A stretch of 64,000 nucleotides of DNA from assembly GCA_963783045.1 (NCBI GenBank), contig CAWAMD010000008.1:62001-126000 (forward strand), given 5' to 3'. Shown here one piece after another: positions 17,538-26,086 of this stretch. Numbering within the stretch: position 1 is the stretch's first letter; each line of letters opens with the position of its first letter. A program made the translations under genes and the position numbers. The notes beneath the pieces were generated by a model, which saw only the letters and a list, made by a program, of their open reading frames with translations, ran no database searches and was not told where the DNA came from. Source of the DNA: CAWAMD01 sp963783045. Its GTDB lineage: Bacteria > Actinomycetota > Nitriliruptoria > Nitriliruptorales > Nitriliruptoraceae.

Positions 17538-18560
17538 CCTCGGTTGAGCACGGCCTCGCGGCGGACCTCGAACACGAGATCCACGAGCAGCCAGCCGCGC
17601 TCGCGCGCTTCCTCGACGCCGAGGCGGACCACGCCGACGAGATCGCGAAGAAGATCCATCCCGAGGACATCCGCTACGTCGTCATCGCCGGTCGCGGCTC
17701 CTCCGACAACGCCGCCCGGTACGCGCAGTACCTCTTCGGGGCGGAGCGCCGCCTGCCCGTCGCGCTCGCGACGCCGTCGCTGTTCACCCGCTACGGGACC
17801 GCCCCGCGGCTCGACGGCGCGCTCGTCATCGCCGTGTCGCAGTCGGGGCGCTCGCACGAACGTCGTGGAGGTGGTCACCGAGGCCCGTCGGCAGGGACGC
17901 CCGACCGTCGCGATCACGAACACGCCCGACTCCCCGCTCGGTGAGGCCGTCGAGCACGTCCTCTCGCTGCACGCCGGCGAGGAGAAGGCACCGACGGCGA
18001 CGAAGACCTACAGCTGCTCGCTCGCGGCCTTCGCGCTGCTCTCGGCCGCACTCGATCGCGACGAATCGCTTCGCGAGGAGCTGTTCCGCCTGCCGGACGT
18101 CCTGGCGGAGACGCTCGGACAGGCCGAGGCCTACCGGCAGGCGGCCGACGCGTTCTCGGCCGTTCCGCGCACCTCGGTCATCGGGCGCGGGTTCAACCTC
18201 GCCACGGCGCACGAGATCGCGCTCAAGCTGACGGCGCTGACCCACACCGCCGGGCAGTCCTACTCGGCGGCCGACCTCATCACCGGTCCCGTGGCGGTCG
18301 CCGGCGATGGCCCGGTCGTGCTCGTGGCGCCGAGCGGTCGGGTGCTCTCCGACGTGGTGGACCTCATCCCGCGTCTGCGCCCGCGCTTCCGGTCGCTCGC
18401 GACCATCTCCGACGTGCCCGAGGTGCTCGACGAGGCGGACGTGGCCCTGCCGCTACCGCGGGGGGTGCGTGAGTGGCTCTCGCCGATCACGGCCGTCCTC
18501 CCCGGCCAGCTGCTGGCGCTCGAGGTGGCACGACAGCAGGGGACCGTCGACGCCTGCTAG
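17534..18560 (+). pseudogene. SIS-domain sugar isomerase (GlmS/AgaS-like), frameshifted
   Basis: The reading frame starts at ATG 17534 behind GGGAG and encodes the first SIS domain (VVIAGRGSSDNAARYA, VSQSGRSHE), then continues in another frame as VVEVVTEARRQGRPTVAITN through the second SIS domain (IGRGFNLATAHEIALKL) to 18560. Removing one C at 17861 joins the two frames into a continuous 341-residue protein with SHEVVEVV at the junction. The family isomerises or deaminates phosphosugars, and this form lacks the glutaminase domain of GlmS. Either a true lesion or a base-call indel; the rest of both domains is intact. Confidence 0.8.
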
Positions 18561-18569
18561 ACCGTCGTC

Positions 18570-18588
18570 GACGGCCGGCGCGGCCGTC
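18570..18588. terminator. Hairpin between convergent SIS and aldo/keto reductase genes
   Basis: Arms GACGGCCG and CGGCCGTC with a 3-nt loop, right after the SIS stop and touching the reductase stop. There is no U-tract; a bidirectional terminator is likely. Confidence 0.45.
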
Positions 18589-19570
18589 AGCGGGCGAGCC
18601 GCCGGCGGAGCATCCGCGGGACGGCACGCGCCCCCGTGACGGGCGTGAACCGGTCGGCCGCGGCGGTCAGGGCGGCATCCTCGTCGTCGGTGAGCGCGAG
18701 GTCCATGGCCGCGACGTTCGACTCGAGCTGCCCGACCGAGGACGCACCCGGGATGGCGCAGACGTTCGGCCGGCGGATCACCCAGGCCAGCGCCACCTGC
18801 GCCGGCGCGACCTGGTGTCCCGCCGCGACCTCGCGGAGCGTGTCGAGCAGGGGCGCGGCCCGCGCGAGGTTGTCCGGCAGGAACAGCGGGTTGCCCTGCC
18901 GCACGGCACCCGACGGCGGGTGCTCGGCGTCGTACCTGGCGGCGAGCAGCCCCTGCGCGAGGGGGCTGTAGGCGATCACGATCCGGGCCTCGGCCTGCGC
19001 CCAGGGCAGGACCCGCCGCTCGGGTCGACGGTCCACGAGCGAGTAGCGCACCTGGTTCGACAGGACCCGGCCGCCGAGCGCCTGCTCGGCCCGCTGCCAC
19101 CGGTCGAGCGAGTAGTTGGAGACGCCGACCTCGCCGACGATGCCGACCTGCTTCAGGCGCCGCATCCCCTCCATCGTCACGGAGTCACGGACGAGCGGGT
19201 TCGGCTGGTGGACCTGGTAGAGGTCGAGGGTGCGCACGCCGAGCCGACGCGCCGACGCGAGACCGCGCTGCTCGACGATCGGAGGCAGCGGCAGCACGGG
19301 CATGAGCTTCGTGGCGACGAAGGCCTCGTCGCGGCGGTCGCCGAGCGCGTCGCCGAGGATGCGCTCGCTGCGGCCGAAGCCGTACATCTCGGCGGTGTCG
19401 AACAGCGTGACCCCGAGGTCGAGGGCGTGGCGGACGATGTCGCGGGCCGTGTGGCGGGCGTATTCGTCGCCGTAGCCCCACTCGCGCGAGCCGAACTGCC
19501 AGGTGCCGAGACCGATGCGGGTCATGCGGCGGGCACCGTCGACGTCGAGGAAGCGTGAGGTCTCGCTCAT
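18587..19570 (-). CDS. Aldo/keto reductase
   Basis: A 327-residue TIM-barrel oxidoreductase. GLGTWQFG, the catalytic Asp/Tyr segment LFDTAEMYGFGRSE, the Lys region VATKLM, the His region YQVHQPNPL, and the NADPH-binding SPLAQGLLA and IPGASSVGQLESN are all present. It reduces carbonyls with NADPH; the substrate is not predictable. ATG 19570 is chosen because the conserved N-terminus begins right there. It is divergent from the DUF2510 gene with a 137-bp intergenic region that has TATGCT at 19673. Confidence 0.9.
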   Translation of the reverse strand: MSETSRFLDVDGARRMTRIGLGTWQFGSREWGYGDEYARHTARDIVRHALDLGVTLFDTAEMYGFGRSERILGDALGDRRDEAFVATKLMPVLPLPPIVEQRGLASARRLGVRTLDLYQVHQPNPLVRDSVTMEGMRRLKQVGIVGEVGVSNYSLDRWQRAEQALGGRVLSNQVRYSLVDRRPERRVLPWAQAEARIVIAYSPLAQGLLAARYDAEHPPSGAVRQGNPLFLPDNLARAAPLLDTLREVAAGHQVAPAQVALAWVIRRPNVCAIPGASSVGQLESNVAAMDLALTDDEDAALTAAADRFTPVTGARAVPRMLRRRLAR

Positions 19571-19707
19571 CGGATGGCCTTCGTGGCGAATGGCGTGCCG
19601 GGCGACGCACCTGCGGCGCCCCGCGGTGTCCTCACGGTAGCCGCCGTGCGCACCGTCGACCGGCGCGGCTCCTATGCTCGCGGCCGACCGCAACGTGAAA
19701 GGCGACC

Positions 19708-20640
19708 ATGTCCATGCCACCTGCCGACTGGTACCCGGACCCGGTCGGGCGGCATCAGCTGCGCTACTGGGACGGCCAGCGCTGGACCGAGCACGTCGCC
19801 GACCATGGCGACGCGTCCGTCGACCCGCTGCCCGGCGCGACGACGACCACGGAGACCGACGCCGCCCAGGCCGACCGGACCGGCGCCGCCCAGGCCGACG
19901 GGACCGGCGCCGCGCCGGCTGGTGAGACGATCGCCGCGGGATCGGCGAGCGTGCAGACGGAGGCCACGGGGGCCGAGGACGCGCCCGACGCCTCGCCCGC
20001 CGCGGCCGGCCGCGAGACCGGCGTCGCGACCGGGTCCGCATCTCCGGCGCGGTCCACCGTCGCCGCGGCCGCGGGGACGCTGCGGGGTGACCTGCTGCTG
20101 GGCGGGCACCGCCCGGCGACCGGCCCGCGGGTGCGCCGGCAGAACCCGACCATGCTGGCCGTCAGCGTCGAGCAGGACGTGCTGGTCCGGCCGGGCAGCG
20201 TCGTGGCGACGACGGGTGAGGTCCGGGTCGCACCCGCCGAGTCGAGCGAGCCGACCCTCTGGCGCTGTCGTGGCGCCGGGGAGGTGTTCGTCGCGCAGGA
20301 CGGAGGAGAGGTCCACGTGCTCTGGCTCGAGGGGGCCGGCCTCGTCGTCGACCCCGGCCACCTGCTCGCCGTCGACGCGTCGCTGCAACGCTCCGCCGCG
20401 CACGGTAGCCGTACCGGGGTCGCGCTGCAGGGCGACGGCTGGGTGGCCGTTCTCACCCGCGGTACCCCCGTGGTGCTCGACGTGTCACCGGGTACCCGCG
20501 TTGCGGCCGGCGCCGTCGTCGCCTGGAGTCCCACGGCCACGATGCGCGAGGAGCCGATGCTCGACGGCGGTGGCGGAGCGGACGCACTGGCCCTCTCCGG
20601 TGACGGTGTCGTGGTCGTCGAGGCGCACCCGGCGTCATGA
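19708..20640 (+). CDS. DUF2510 and AIM24-like domain protein
   Basis: 310 residues in three parts. Residues about 5-30 are a DUF2510 motif (WYPDPVGRHQLRYWDGQRWTEH split by aromatic residues), common at the N-terminus of actinobacterial membrane-associated proteins. Residues 40-125 are an Ala/Thr/Gly-rich linker with short repeats (ADRTGAAQ, ADGTGAAP). Residues 130-310 are a beta-rich region of the AIM24/TIGR00266 type (FVAQDGGEVHVLWLEG, HLLAVDASL). No signal peptide. Function is unknown. The stop overlaps the YbaK start as ATGA. Confidence 0.75.
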   Translation: MSMPPADWYPDPVGRHQLRYWDGQRWTEHVADHGDASVDPLPGATTTTETDAAQADRTGAAQADGTGAAPAGETIAAGSASVQTEATGAEDAPDASPAAAGRETGVATGSASPARSTVAAAAGTLRGDLLLGGHRPATGPRVRRQNPTMLAVSVEQDVLVRPGSVVATTGEVRVAPAESSEPTLWRCRGAGEVFVAQDGGEVHVLWLEGAGLVVDPGHLLAVDASLQRSAAHGSRTGVALQGDGWVAVLTRGTPVVLDVSPGTRVAAGAVVAWSPTATMREEPMLDGGGGADALALSGDGVVVVEAHPAS

Positions 20641-21116
20641 GCGTCGACACGCCCGCGCTGCGGGCCCTCGTGTCTGCGGGCGTCCCCCACGAGGTGCACA
20701 CGTTCGCGCGTCCCCGTAGCGTCGAGGAGTCGGCGGCTCGGCAGGGCATCGCGCCGGCTGCGCTCGTCAAGACCCTCGTGGTGCGCCGGGCCGCGGACGA
20801 CTACCTGTTCGTCCTCGTCCCGGGCGACCGCGCCATCGACTGGCCGAAGCTGCGCGGCCACCTCGGTATCTCGCGCATGACGCTGCCCGACGCCGAGGAG
20901 GCCCGCGAGGCCACCGGCTACGAGCGGGGCACGATCACCCCCTTCGGAGCGACGCACGCGTGGCCCGTGGTCGCCGACCGCTCCCTGCGCGACCACGCAA
21001 CCGTCGGGATCGGCGGCGGCGCCCACGGGGTGGCCGTGCACCTGGCCGTCACCGACCTGCTCGTGGTGCTCGACGCCGACGTGGCCGACGTGACGAAGCC
21101 GGCCACGGACCGGTAG
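20637..21116 (+). CDS. ybaK: YbaK/EbsC aminoacyl-tRNA deacylase
   Basis: A 159-residue protein of the YbaK/ProX editing family. AALVKTLVVR contains the conserved Lys that binds the tRNA acceptor end, and GGGAHGVAVHL gives the GxxxHG substrate loop. Family members hydrolyse mischarged Cys-tRNA(Pro) or Ala-tRNA(Pro) free of the ribosome. Its ATG overlaps the preceding stop (ATGA). There is no extension or truncation. Which mischarged tRNA it edits cannot be read from sequence. Confidence 0.87.
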   Translation: MSVDTPALRALVSAGVPHEVHTFARPRSVEESAARQGIAPAALVKTLVVRRAADDYLFVLVPGDRAIDWPKLRGHLGISRMTLPDAEEAREATGYERGTITPFGATHAWPVVADRSLRDHATVGIGGGAHGVAVHLAVTDLLVVLDADVADVTKPATDR

Positions 21117-21130
21117 CGGCGAGGCGACCG

Positions 21131-21967
21131 CTACGAGCGGTCGAAGGTCGCGTCGGTGGCGTCCGGGGCGCGGTCCTCCGCGGCGGCGTTGCGGATCGGC
21201 CGCGTCCGGCTCCAGTCGACGAAGCCCCGGAACGGCCCGTCGAGGGGCGTCCCGACGGCACGCCACGGCACGACGAACGTGATGGTGGCCCCGTCCACGC
21301 GGAGCGAGCCCGGGTAGGCGACGAACCCGTCGGGCGTCTGGAGGTAGGCGAACCAGCCGTCGGCGCCGCCATCGGCGTAGAGCTGGTAGGTGCTCTCGCC
21401 GCCGTCCCGGCGCAGCAGGTCGACCCCGATGCCGATCACCTCGCCGTCCGCCGGCGACGTCGGCAGTGGACCACCCACCTCGAGGGTGGCCCGGGCGTGC
21501 TCACCATCGTCCTCGATCGTCACCCGGCGCAGGTCTGCGTAGGCCGGTGCTTCGAGCCCCTGGTCGCGCGCCGCGTCGGATGCGGCGCCGACCGTGCGGA
21601 AGCGCGGCAGCGGTGGCGAGGGCGACGGCGGCAGGGGGCCGCTGGAGGCCGCGCCCGCCGTGGTGGGAGTCGTGCGGCCCGCCGTGGTGGGAGTCGACCG
21701 GTCAGGGCTCGCGGTGGCAGCCCCGGTCGGCGCGGGCGGCGTGGGCGCGGGCGGCGTGGGCGTGCTCGTCGCCGGCATCGAGCCGGGTGGCGGGGGGGAC
21801 TCGACGATCGTCGCGGCGACCCCGAGCGTCGGGGCGCGCGTCGGCGACGCCACCGGCCTCTCGGGCGCTGCGCAGGCCGTGGCGGCGAGGAGGCTCACCA
21901 CGAGCAGGGCGTTGCGGCGCGTGCGGCGTCGGATACCGACGACCCCACGCGGACGAGCCCGGCGCAT
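21131..21967 (-). CDS. Putative lipoprotein with Pro/Thr-rich linker
   Basis: 278 residues. A basic start, the hydrophobic NALLVVSLLAATAC and Cys at about residue 27 form a lipoprotein signal. A Pro/Thr/Ala linker (to about residue 105, with PTPPAP and TTAG repeats) leads to a C-terminal domain of about 165 residues (VTIEDDGEHARATLEV, YQLYADGGADGWFAYL, ITFVVPWRAVG). The latter resembles the beta-sandwich seen in other actinobacterial secreted proteins, with no catalytic motif. It lies 35 bp after the WPPNHK-domain gene on the same strand. Confidence 0.65.
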   Translation of the reverse strand: MRRARPRGVVGIRRRTRRNALLVVSLLAATACAAPERPVASPTRAPTLGVAATIVESPPPPGSMPATSTPTPPAPTPPAPTGAATASPDRSTPTTAGRTTPTTAGAASSGPLPPSPSPPLPRFRTVGAASDAARDQGLEAPAYADLRRVTIEDDGEHARATLEVGGPLPTSPADGEVIGIGVDLLRRDGGESTYQLYADGGADGWFAYLQTPDGFVAYPGSLRVDGATITFVVPWRAVGTPLDGPFRGFVDWSRTRPIRNAAAEDRAPDATDATFDRS

Positions 21968-22002
21968 GACGCGCCGGGCCCGCCGGTGCTGGCCGGGCGG
22001 GA

Positions 22003-22504
22003 TCAGCTGCCGGCCGTCGTCTGGTCGGGCTTGCTCTCGGCGCCGTTGCCCATGTCGTGGGGCACCTCGACCGTCACGTCGCCCGAGCAGCTCCGCGTGC
22101 CGCCCATGTCGCTCGCTTCGGCATGGATCGTGTAGGTGCGCCCGTCCCCGCGACCGGAGCGCTCCGCGCGGATCTCGTGGTGGGTGTCGACCGGCGACGC
22201 TCCGCTGTCGTGGGCCAGGAACGGTGACGCGTCGTTGATGGTGTGGCCCGCTCCCTGCTCCTCGGGCTGGTCGCTCGAGCCGTCGCTCGGCTCGAAGTCG
22301 CCGAGGTACTCGTCGTGGGTGACGGCGGTGGTGAGGTCGATGTCCGTGAGCCCGTTGTTCGTCGCCTCGATGGTCACCGGGGAGTACTTGTGGTTCGGCG
22401 GCCACAGGGTCTGGCCGCCGATGAAGGCGACGACCAGATCGCCGTTGCTGCAGACCGTCTCGTTCGTCTGAGCCTTCCCGATCGATCCAGGTTTCGGGCG
22501 TCAC
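22003..22504 (-). CDS. WPPNHK-type Ig-like domain protein, 5' end apparently frameshifted
   Basis: A single domain beginning TLWPPNHKY and ending with a VEVPHDMG strand, the pattern of small bacterial Ig/HYR-like modules usually found in secreted proteins. The frame is open upstream of GTG 22377 with convincing coding content (QTNETVCSNGDLVVAFIGG), but a stop lies at 22501 and no start precedes it. A GTG at 22504, overlapping the upstream SGNH stop as GTGA, opens another frame (VTPETWID) that joins it if one base near 22480 is removed. The conservative frame is 22003-22377. No signal peptide. Function is unknown. Confidence 0.55.
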
Positions 22505-23268
22505 ACCCAGGCAGGCAGGCCGTCCCGCCGCCGGCGGGCGTCCATGAGCGCGTCGACGGTGACCTGCGCCGCCTCGGCGTGGCAGGCCTCGCCGCCGTGG
22601 AACTGGTCGGGTCCGAAGTGCTCGGGAGGCTGGTGGGGGAGCAGGGAGAAGGGCACGCCGACCTCGTCGGCCGCACGTGCCTGGGCGGCGGCCACCCAGC
22701 GGCTGGCGACACTCACGAGGCGCCGGGTCGGCCAGGGAAGCGCCGGGGAGTCGCCGAGGTCGGGTGCGCCACCGAGGGCGACCTCCGCGTCGGGGACCGT
22801 CGTCCGGACGCCGACGAGCAGCGCGCGCGTGTCCGCCTCGACCTGCGCGGGCCGTTGCCAGCCGAGGGCGTCGTTGGCCCCCACCGAGATGACGACCACG
22901 TCGGGACGGAGCGTCGGCAGCAGCGGGACCTGCTCGTCGAGGACGTGGCGGATGCGTCGACCGCGCTTGGCAAGGGAGGTGACGCGGATGGGGCGACCGG
23001 TGATCTCGGCCAGCCGGAACCCCACCTGGTGGGGGAAGGCCAGGGTCGGGTCAGCGAGGCCGAATCCGGCGGTCGTCGAATCTCCGAGCGTCACCACGTG
23101 CAGGGGGTCCGCGTCGCTGTCGCCGCTGCTGATCACGGCGTCGTGTCGCAGGTCGTGGTCGTGCTCCTGCGCGGTGGCACGCATGCGGAGCACGACGGTG
23201 GCGTTGTGCCCGGCGAGACCGGCCAGGGCGAGGCCGGCCAGCCGAGCCGTGCGGCGGAGGATGCGCAT
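22501..23268 (-). CDS. SGNH/GDSL-family hydrolase, membrane-anchored or secreted
   Basis: 255 residues. The N-terminus (MRILRRTARLAGLALAGLAG) is an uncleaved or weak signal. The SGNH blocks follow in order: VVTLGDSTTAG (Ser about residue 63), SLAKRG, ISVGANDALG (Asn) and DQFHGGEACH (Asp/His at about residues 225-228). AGGA precedes ATG 23268; ATG at 23310 is an alternative. Family members are lipases/acyl esterases outside the cytoplasm. Overlaps the next gene as GTGA, so the pair is likely one transcript. Confidence 0.82.
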   Translation of the reverse strand: MRILRRTARLAGLALAGLAGHNATVVLRMRATAQEHDHDLRHDAVISSGDSDADPLHVVTLGDSTTAGFGLADPTLAFPHQVGFRLAEITGRPIRVTSLAKRGRRIRHVLDEQVPLLPTLRPDVVVISVGANDALGWQRPAQVEADTRALLVGVRTTVPDAEVALGGAPDLGDSPALPWPTRRLVSVASRWVAAAQARAADEVGVPFSLLPHQPPEHFGPDQFHGGEACHAEAAQVTVDALMDARRRRDGLPAWV

Positions 23269-23345
23269 GGCTGTCCTGGCGGTGTGAGGGGGCGATCTAC
23301 GACCAGCCATGATGCCGCACGGTGGCGTGCGCTGCAGCCGATGGG

Positions 23346-25691
23346 CTAGTGCGGACGGAGGAGGATCCGGTGGCGGCCGGGGTCGAGGGTGAGCCGGACC
23401 CGACCGGCGGTCCAGGCGCCGTTGACCGCGACGCCGTCCACCGCCACCAACGTCGGGCGGGCCACGCCCGGGACGGTGAGGGTGACGCGGCCGTCGGTCG
23501 TGACGGTCCCGACCACCGGTCCGGCGAGGTCGAGCCGCATGCCCTGCGCGTCGAGGGAGACCGTCGCGACGTTCGTGAGGGTCGCGCGGAAGCCGTTGCG
23601 GATCGGCTGTGCCTCCGGGGCGGCCCACGCCTGGCCGTGGCGCACGTAGGGGGTCGACTGCCCCGGCGGTGAGGCGGCACCGGCCTCGGGGGACAGCACG
23701 CCCGGTTCGGTCCCGGGGACCGCCTCGGCGACGGCGTCGACCAGCCCGAAGACGTTCGGGTCGGCCGGATCGCCGTCGCGGACCCGGATGTCGTCGACCC
23801 ACCACGCGCCGTCGGGTCGGAAGTCGAACGTGGCACCGCCGGTGCGGACGGTGTTGAGCGCGCGGACGAGGGCCGGCACCACCTTGTAGGTGACGTGGCG
23901 CGGGTCGGCCGGGCGGGTGAAGCGGTCCAGGTAGGCGGCCCCGTCGGCCCACTCGTCGACGATCGCCTGGGAGTAGTGCTCGTAGCCGAGCAGGGTGGTG
24001 AGGCGGTACCGGTAGCCGAGGTCGCGCAGCCGCAGCGCCTGTCGCTGGACGCCCGTGATGGGGACGAGCTCGTCGTCCGAGCCATGGTCGATGGCGACCG
24101 GGAGGTGCCGGCCGTTCTCGAGGATCCGGTAGGTCAGCTGCGCGTTCGCGTCCCCCTCGTTCGCGTCCTGGAAGCACTGGCCCGACCGACAGGTGGCCGG
24201 CCCCTCGCCTGTCCACATGCCCTGCGTGAGCGCACCGGACTGAGCGAACCCGGCGGCGAACCGGTCGGGGTAGAGCAGCCCGAGCAGCCAGGTTCCGTAC
24301 CCACCCATCGAGTAGCCGGACAGATAGCGCCGTGCCGGGTCGATGCGGAAGGTCGCCTCGACGTCGTCGTACACCTCCCAGAAGTCCTGATGAGCGCGTC
24401 CGACGTACCAGTTCGAGGTGCCCCGTCCGTGGGGGGTGACGACGAGGTCGCCGCGCTCCTCGCCGAGCTCGGTGAGCAGCCGTGGCGTCCACGCGCCGCC
24501 CGAGTGCCCCTTGCCGCCGCGGTAGTGGAGCCAGTAGGTCAGCGGGGTGGCCTGCGTCGGGTCGAAGCCGCTGGGGACGAAGAGTCCGTAGTACTGCCAG
24601 ATCGTCTCCTCCGGCTCCTCGCGGGAGATGTTCTCGCCGGAGCGGAACTCGCGCTCGTGGTAGCCGGGGCCGGGGGACACCCGCTCGGAGGCGCCCGCGC
24701 GCAGGTCCGCGAGCGCGATGGTGGCCGTGAACCCGTCCACGACGCCGTCGTGGAGGGCGAGCGCCTGCGACTGCTCGTTGTACACGCCCGCGACCGGCTC
24801 GTCGTGACGCTCGGCGACGTTGGCCGGCACGAGGCCGTCCCCGTCGCGCCGGCCGGCGACCACGGCGACACGGAGCGTGTCGTCCTCGGTGAGCAGGGCC
24901 GCGGGCAGGCGCGCTTCGAGCGCGTTGCGCCAGTCGCTCGCGTCGACGGCGACGCGGATGTCGGAGCTCGTGGCGCGGTCCCGTGACAGGTCGCGGACGC
25001 GCGCACCGTCCTCGGTGAGGAGGATGGCGAGATCCGCGCGGCGCGTGGTCAGCCCCGTGCCGAACCCGACGGCCACGGGCGGATGGTCGGCGCCGTCCCG
25101 GTCGGCCAGGAGGAGGACGCCGAGCGCGGACGGGTCGGTGAGCACGCTCGTGCGGGCGAGCAGGTCGACGTGGTCGCCCGCCGCGGCCCACCGGACCTGC
25201 GTGAGGTCGGCCACGTCGCGACCGTCGACGTCGCCGTAGTGGTCCGGCGCACCGGCCGGTCGGGGCGCGTCGAACTGCTCGCCGAGTGCCTGGAACAGCT
25301 GGTCGAGCCGCCGCGTCCGCGACTCCTGGTCGGCGACGGGCCCGAGGACGGCGAGGCGCTGGGCGTCGTCGCCGTCGTCGGCGCCCCAGGCGTCGGCGAG
25401 GAAGTCGCTGTAGATGTGCTCGCCGGCGTCGAGGCGCGACGTGCCACCGATGCGTGACGGCGTCCCGATCCAGTCGTCCACCCGCCCGTCGATCACCTTG
25501 ACCGACGGGCGACGTGCCGGCGCGGGGCGGCGGACGAGCGTCCCGCGGGCCAGCGTCTCCGACAGCAGCGGCCCGCGGTCGGGGACGCCGTCGGGGACGA
25601 CCGCTCCTGCGGGCGCCGCGGCGGTCGCGACGAGGCAGGCGCACAGGGCGAGACCGACGGTGGCGGGGCGTCGGCGGGACGGACGGGGCAT
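23346..25691 (-). CDS. Large secreted alpha/beta-hydrolase (esterase, PHB-depolymerase-like)
   Basis: 781 residues with a signal peptide (VGLALCACLVATAAA, cleavage near residue 30). Residues about 40-340 form a beta-rich domain. The hydrolase domain follows: YLSGYSMGGYGTW holds the nucleophile Ser (about residue 464), DHGSDDELVP the Asp and LLGYEHYSQ the His. A C-terminal region of about 200 residues is again beta-rich. The esterase core resembles secreted PHB-depolymerase/feruloyl-esterase-type enzymes. GAAGG precedes ATG 25691. Extracellular ester cleavage is inferred; the polymer or ligand is unknown. Confidence 0.8.
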   Translation of the reverse strand: MPRPSRRRPATVGLALCACLVATAAAPAGAVVPDGVPDRGPLLSETLARGTLVRRPAPARRPSVKVIDGRVDDWIGTPSRIGGTSRLDAGEHIYSDFLADAWGADDGDDAQRLAVLGPVADQESRTRRLDQLFQALGEQFDAPRPAGAPDHYGDVDGRDVADLTQVRWAAAGDHVDLLARTSVLTDPSALGVLLLADRDGADHPPVAVGFGTGLTTRRADLAILLTEDGARVRDLSRDRATSSDIRVAVDASDWRNALEARLPAALLTEDDTLRVAVVAGRRDGDGLVPANVAERHDEPVAGVYNEQSQALALHDGVVDGFTATIALADLRAGASERVSPGPGYHEREFRSGENISREEPEETIWQYYGLFVPSGFDPTQATPLTYWLHYRGGKGHSGGAWTPRLLTELGEERGDLVVTPHGRGTSNWYVGRAHQDFWEVYDDVEATFRIDPARRYLSGYSMGGYGTWLLGLLYPDRFAAGFAQSGALTQGMWTGEGPATCRSGQCFQDANEGDANAQLTYRILENGRHLPVAIDHGSDDELVPITGVQRQALRLRDLGYRYRLTTLLGYEHYSQAIVDEWADGAAYLDRFTRPADPRHVTYKVVPALVRALNTVRTGGATFDFRPDGAWWVDDIRVRDGDPADPNVFGLVDAVAEAVPGTEPGVLSPEAGAASPPGQSTPYVRHGQAWAAPEAQPIRNGFRATLTNVATVSLDAQGMRLDLAGPVVGTVTTDGRVTLTVPGVARPTLVAVDGVAVNGAWTAGRVRLTLDPGRHRILLRPH

Positions 25692-25732
25692 ACCGGCAAC
25701 CTTCGGGGTCGTGAGGGCCGACGCGGGTCGTG

Positions 25733-25763
25733 ACTGGCTGGTTCGACACTGGCTGGTTTCGAC
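25733..25763. repeat. Tandem duplication of about 15 bp
   Basis: ACTGGCTGGTTCGAC is followed directly by ACTGGCTGGTTTCGAC, two copies differing by one T. It lies 42 bp before the start of the esterase gene. A replication-slippage product is the simplest reading; it could also be a paired binding site. Confidence 0.6.
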
Positions 25764-25788
25764 GCACGCCCCGTCGTCCCCTGCCCCC

Positions 25789-26010
25789 TGTGGACGCCGG
25801 GACCTTTGCGGTGGATGACGGGACCGTGACGGATGTCCCGGGTGTCCACAGCCGTACGTCCAGAAACGGGCAGAGCCGGGCAGAACCGTGTCAGGAACCG
25901 CCTTCCGGCCGGGAACCGTCCAGCGTTCGCGCACCGGGCGCGACCGCTCCCGCGTGTGGCCTGTGGACGACGGACCGCCGGAAGACCGTCGCCCGGGCAG
26001 CTGTGGAACC
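25789..26010. other. Cluster of DnaA-box-like 9-mers in a 395-bp intergenic region
   Basis: The divergent region 25692-26086 holds no gene I can support. It has four TGTGGA/TCCACA elements: 25789-25797, 25842-25850 (GTGTCCACA), 25962-25970 (TCGTCCACA on the minus strand) and 26002-26010. Two match the actinobacterial DnaA box TTGTCCACA at 8 of 9 positions. No dnaA, dnaN or AT-rich unwinding element is nearby, so an origin is unlikely; a DnaA-responsive promoter is possible. Confidence 0.25.
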
Positions 26011-26086
26011 GACGTCGGCCGCACGGCGTCACACCGGACGACGGCCGCAACCACCCGCGATCACACCACCTCGAAGGAGCACCACC

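Noticed and set aside
22501..25767. An open frame running from the SGNH hydrolase upstream across the esterase gene
   Set aside because: Only its last 256 codons have domain content; the rest is a shadow of the esterase in another frame.
25692..26086. A chromosomal replication origin
   Set aside because: The DnaA-like boxes are few and imperfect, there is no AT-rich element, and no dnaA, dnaN or parAB genes are nearby.
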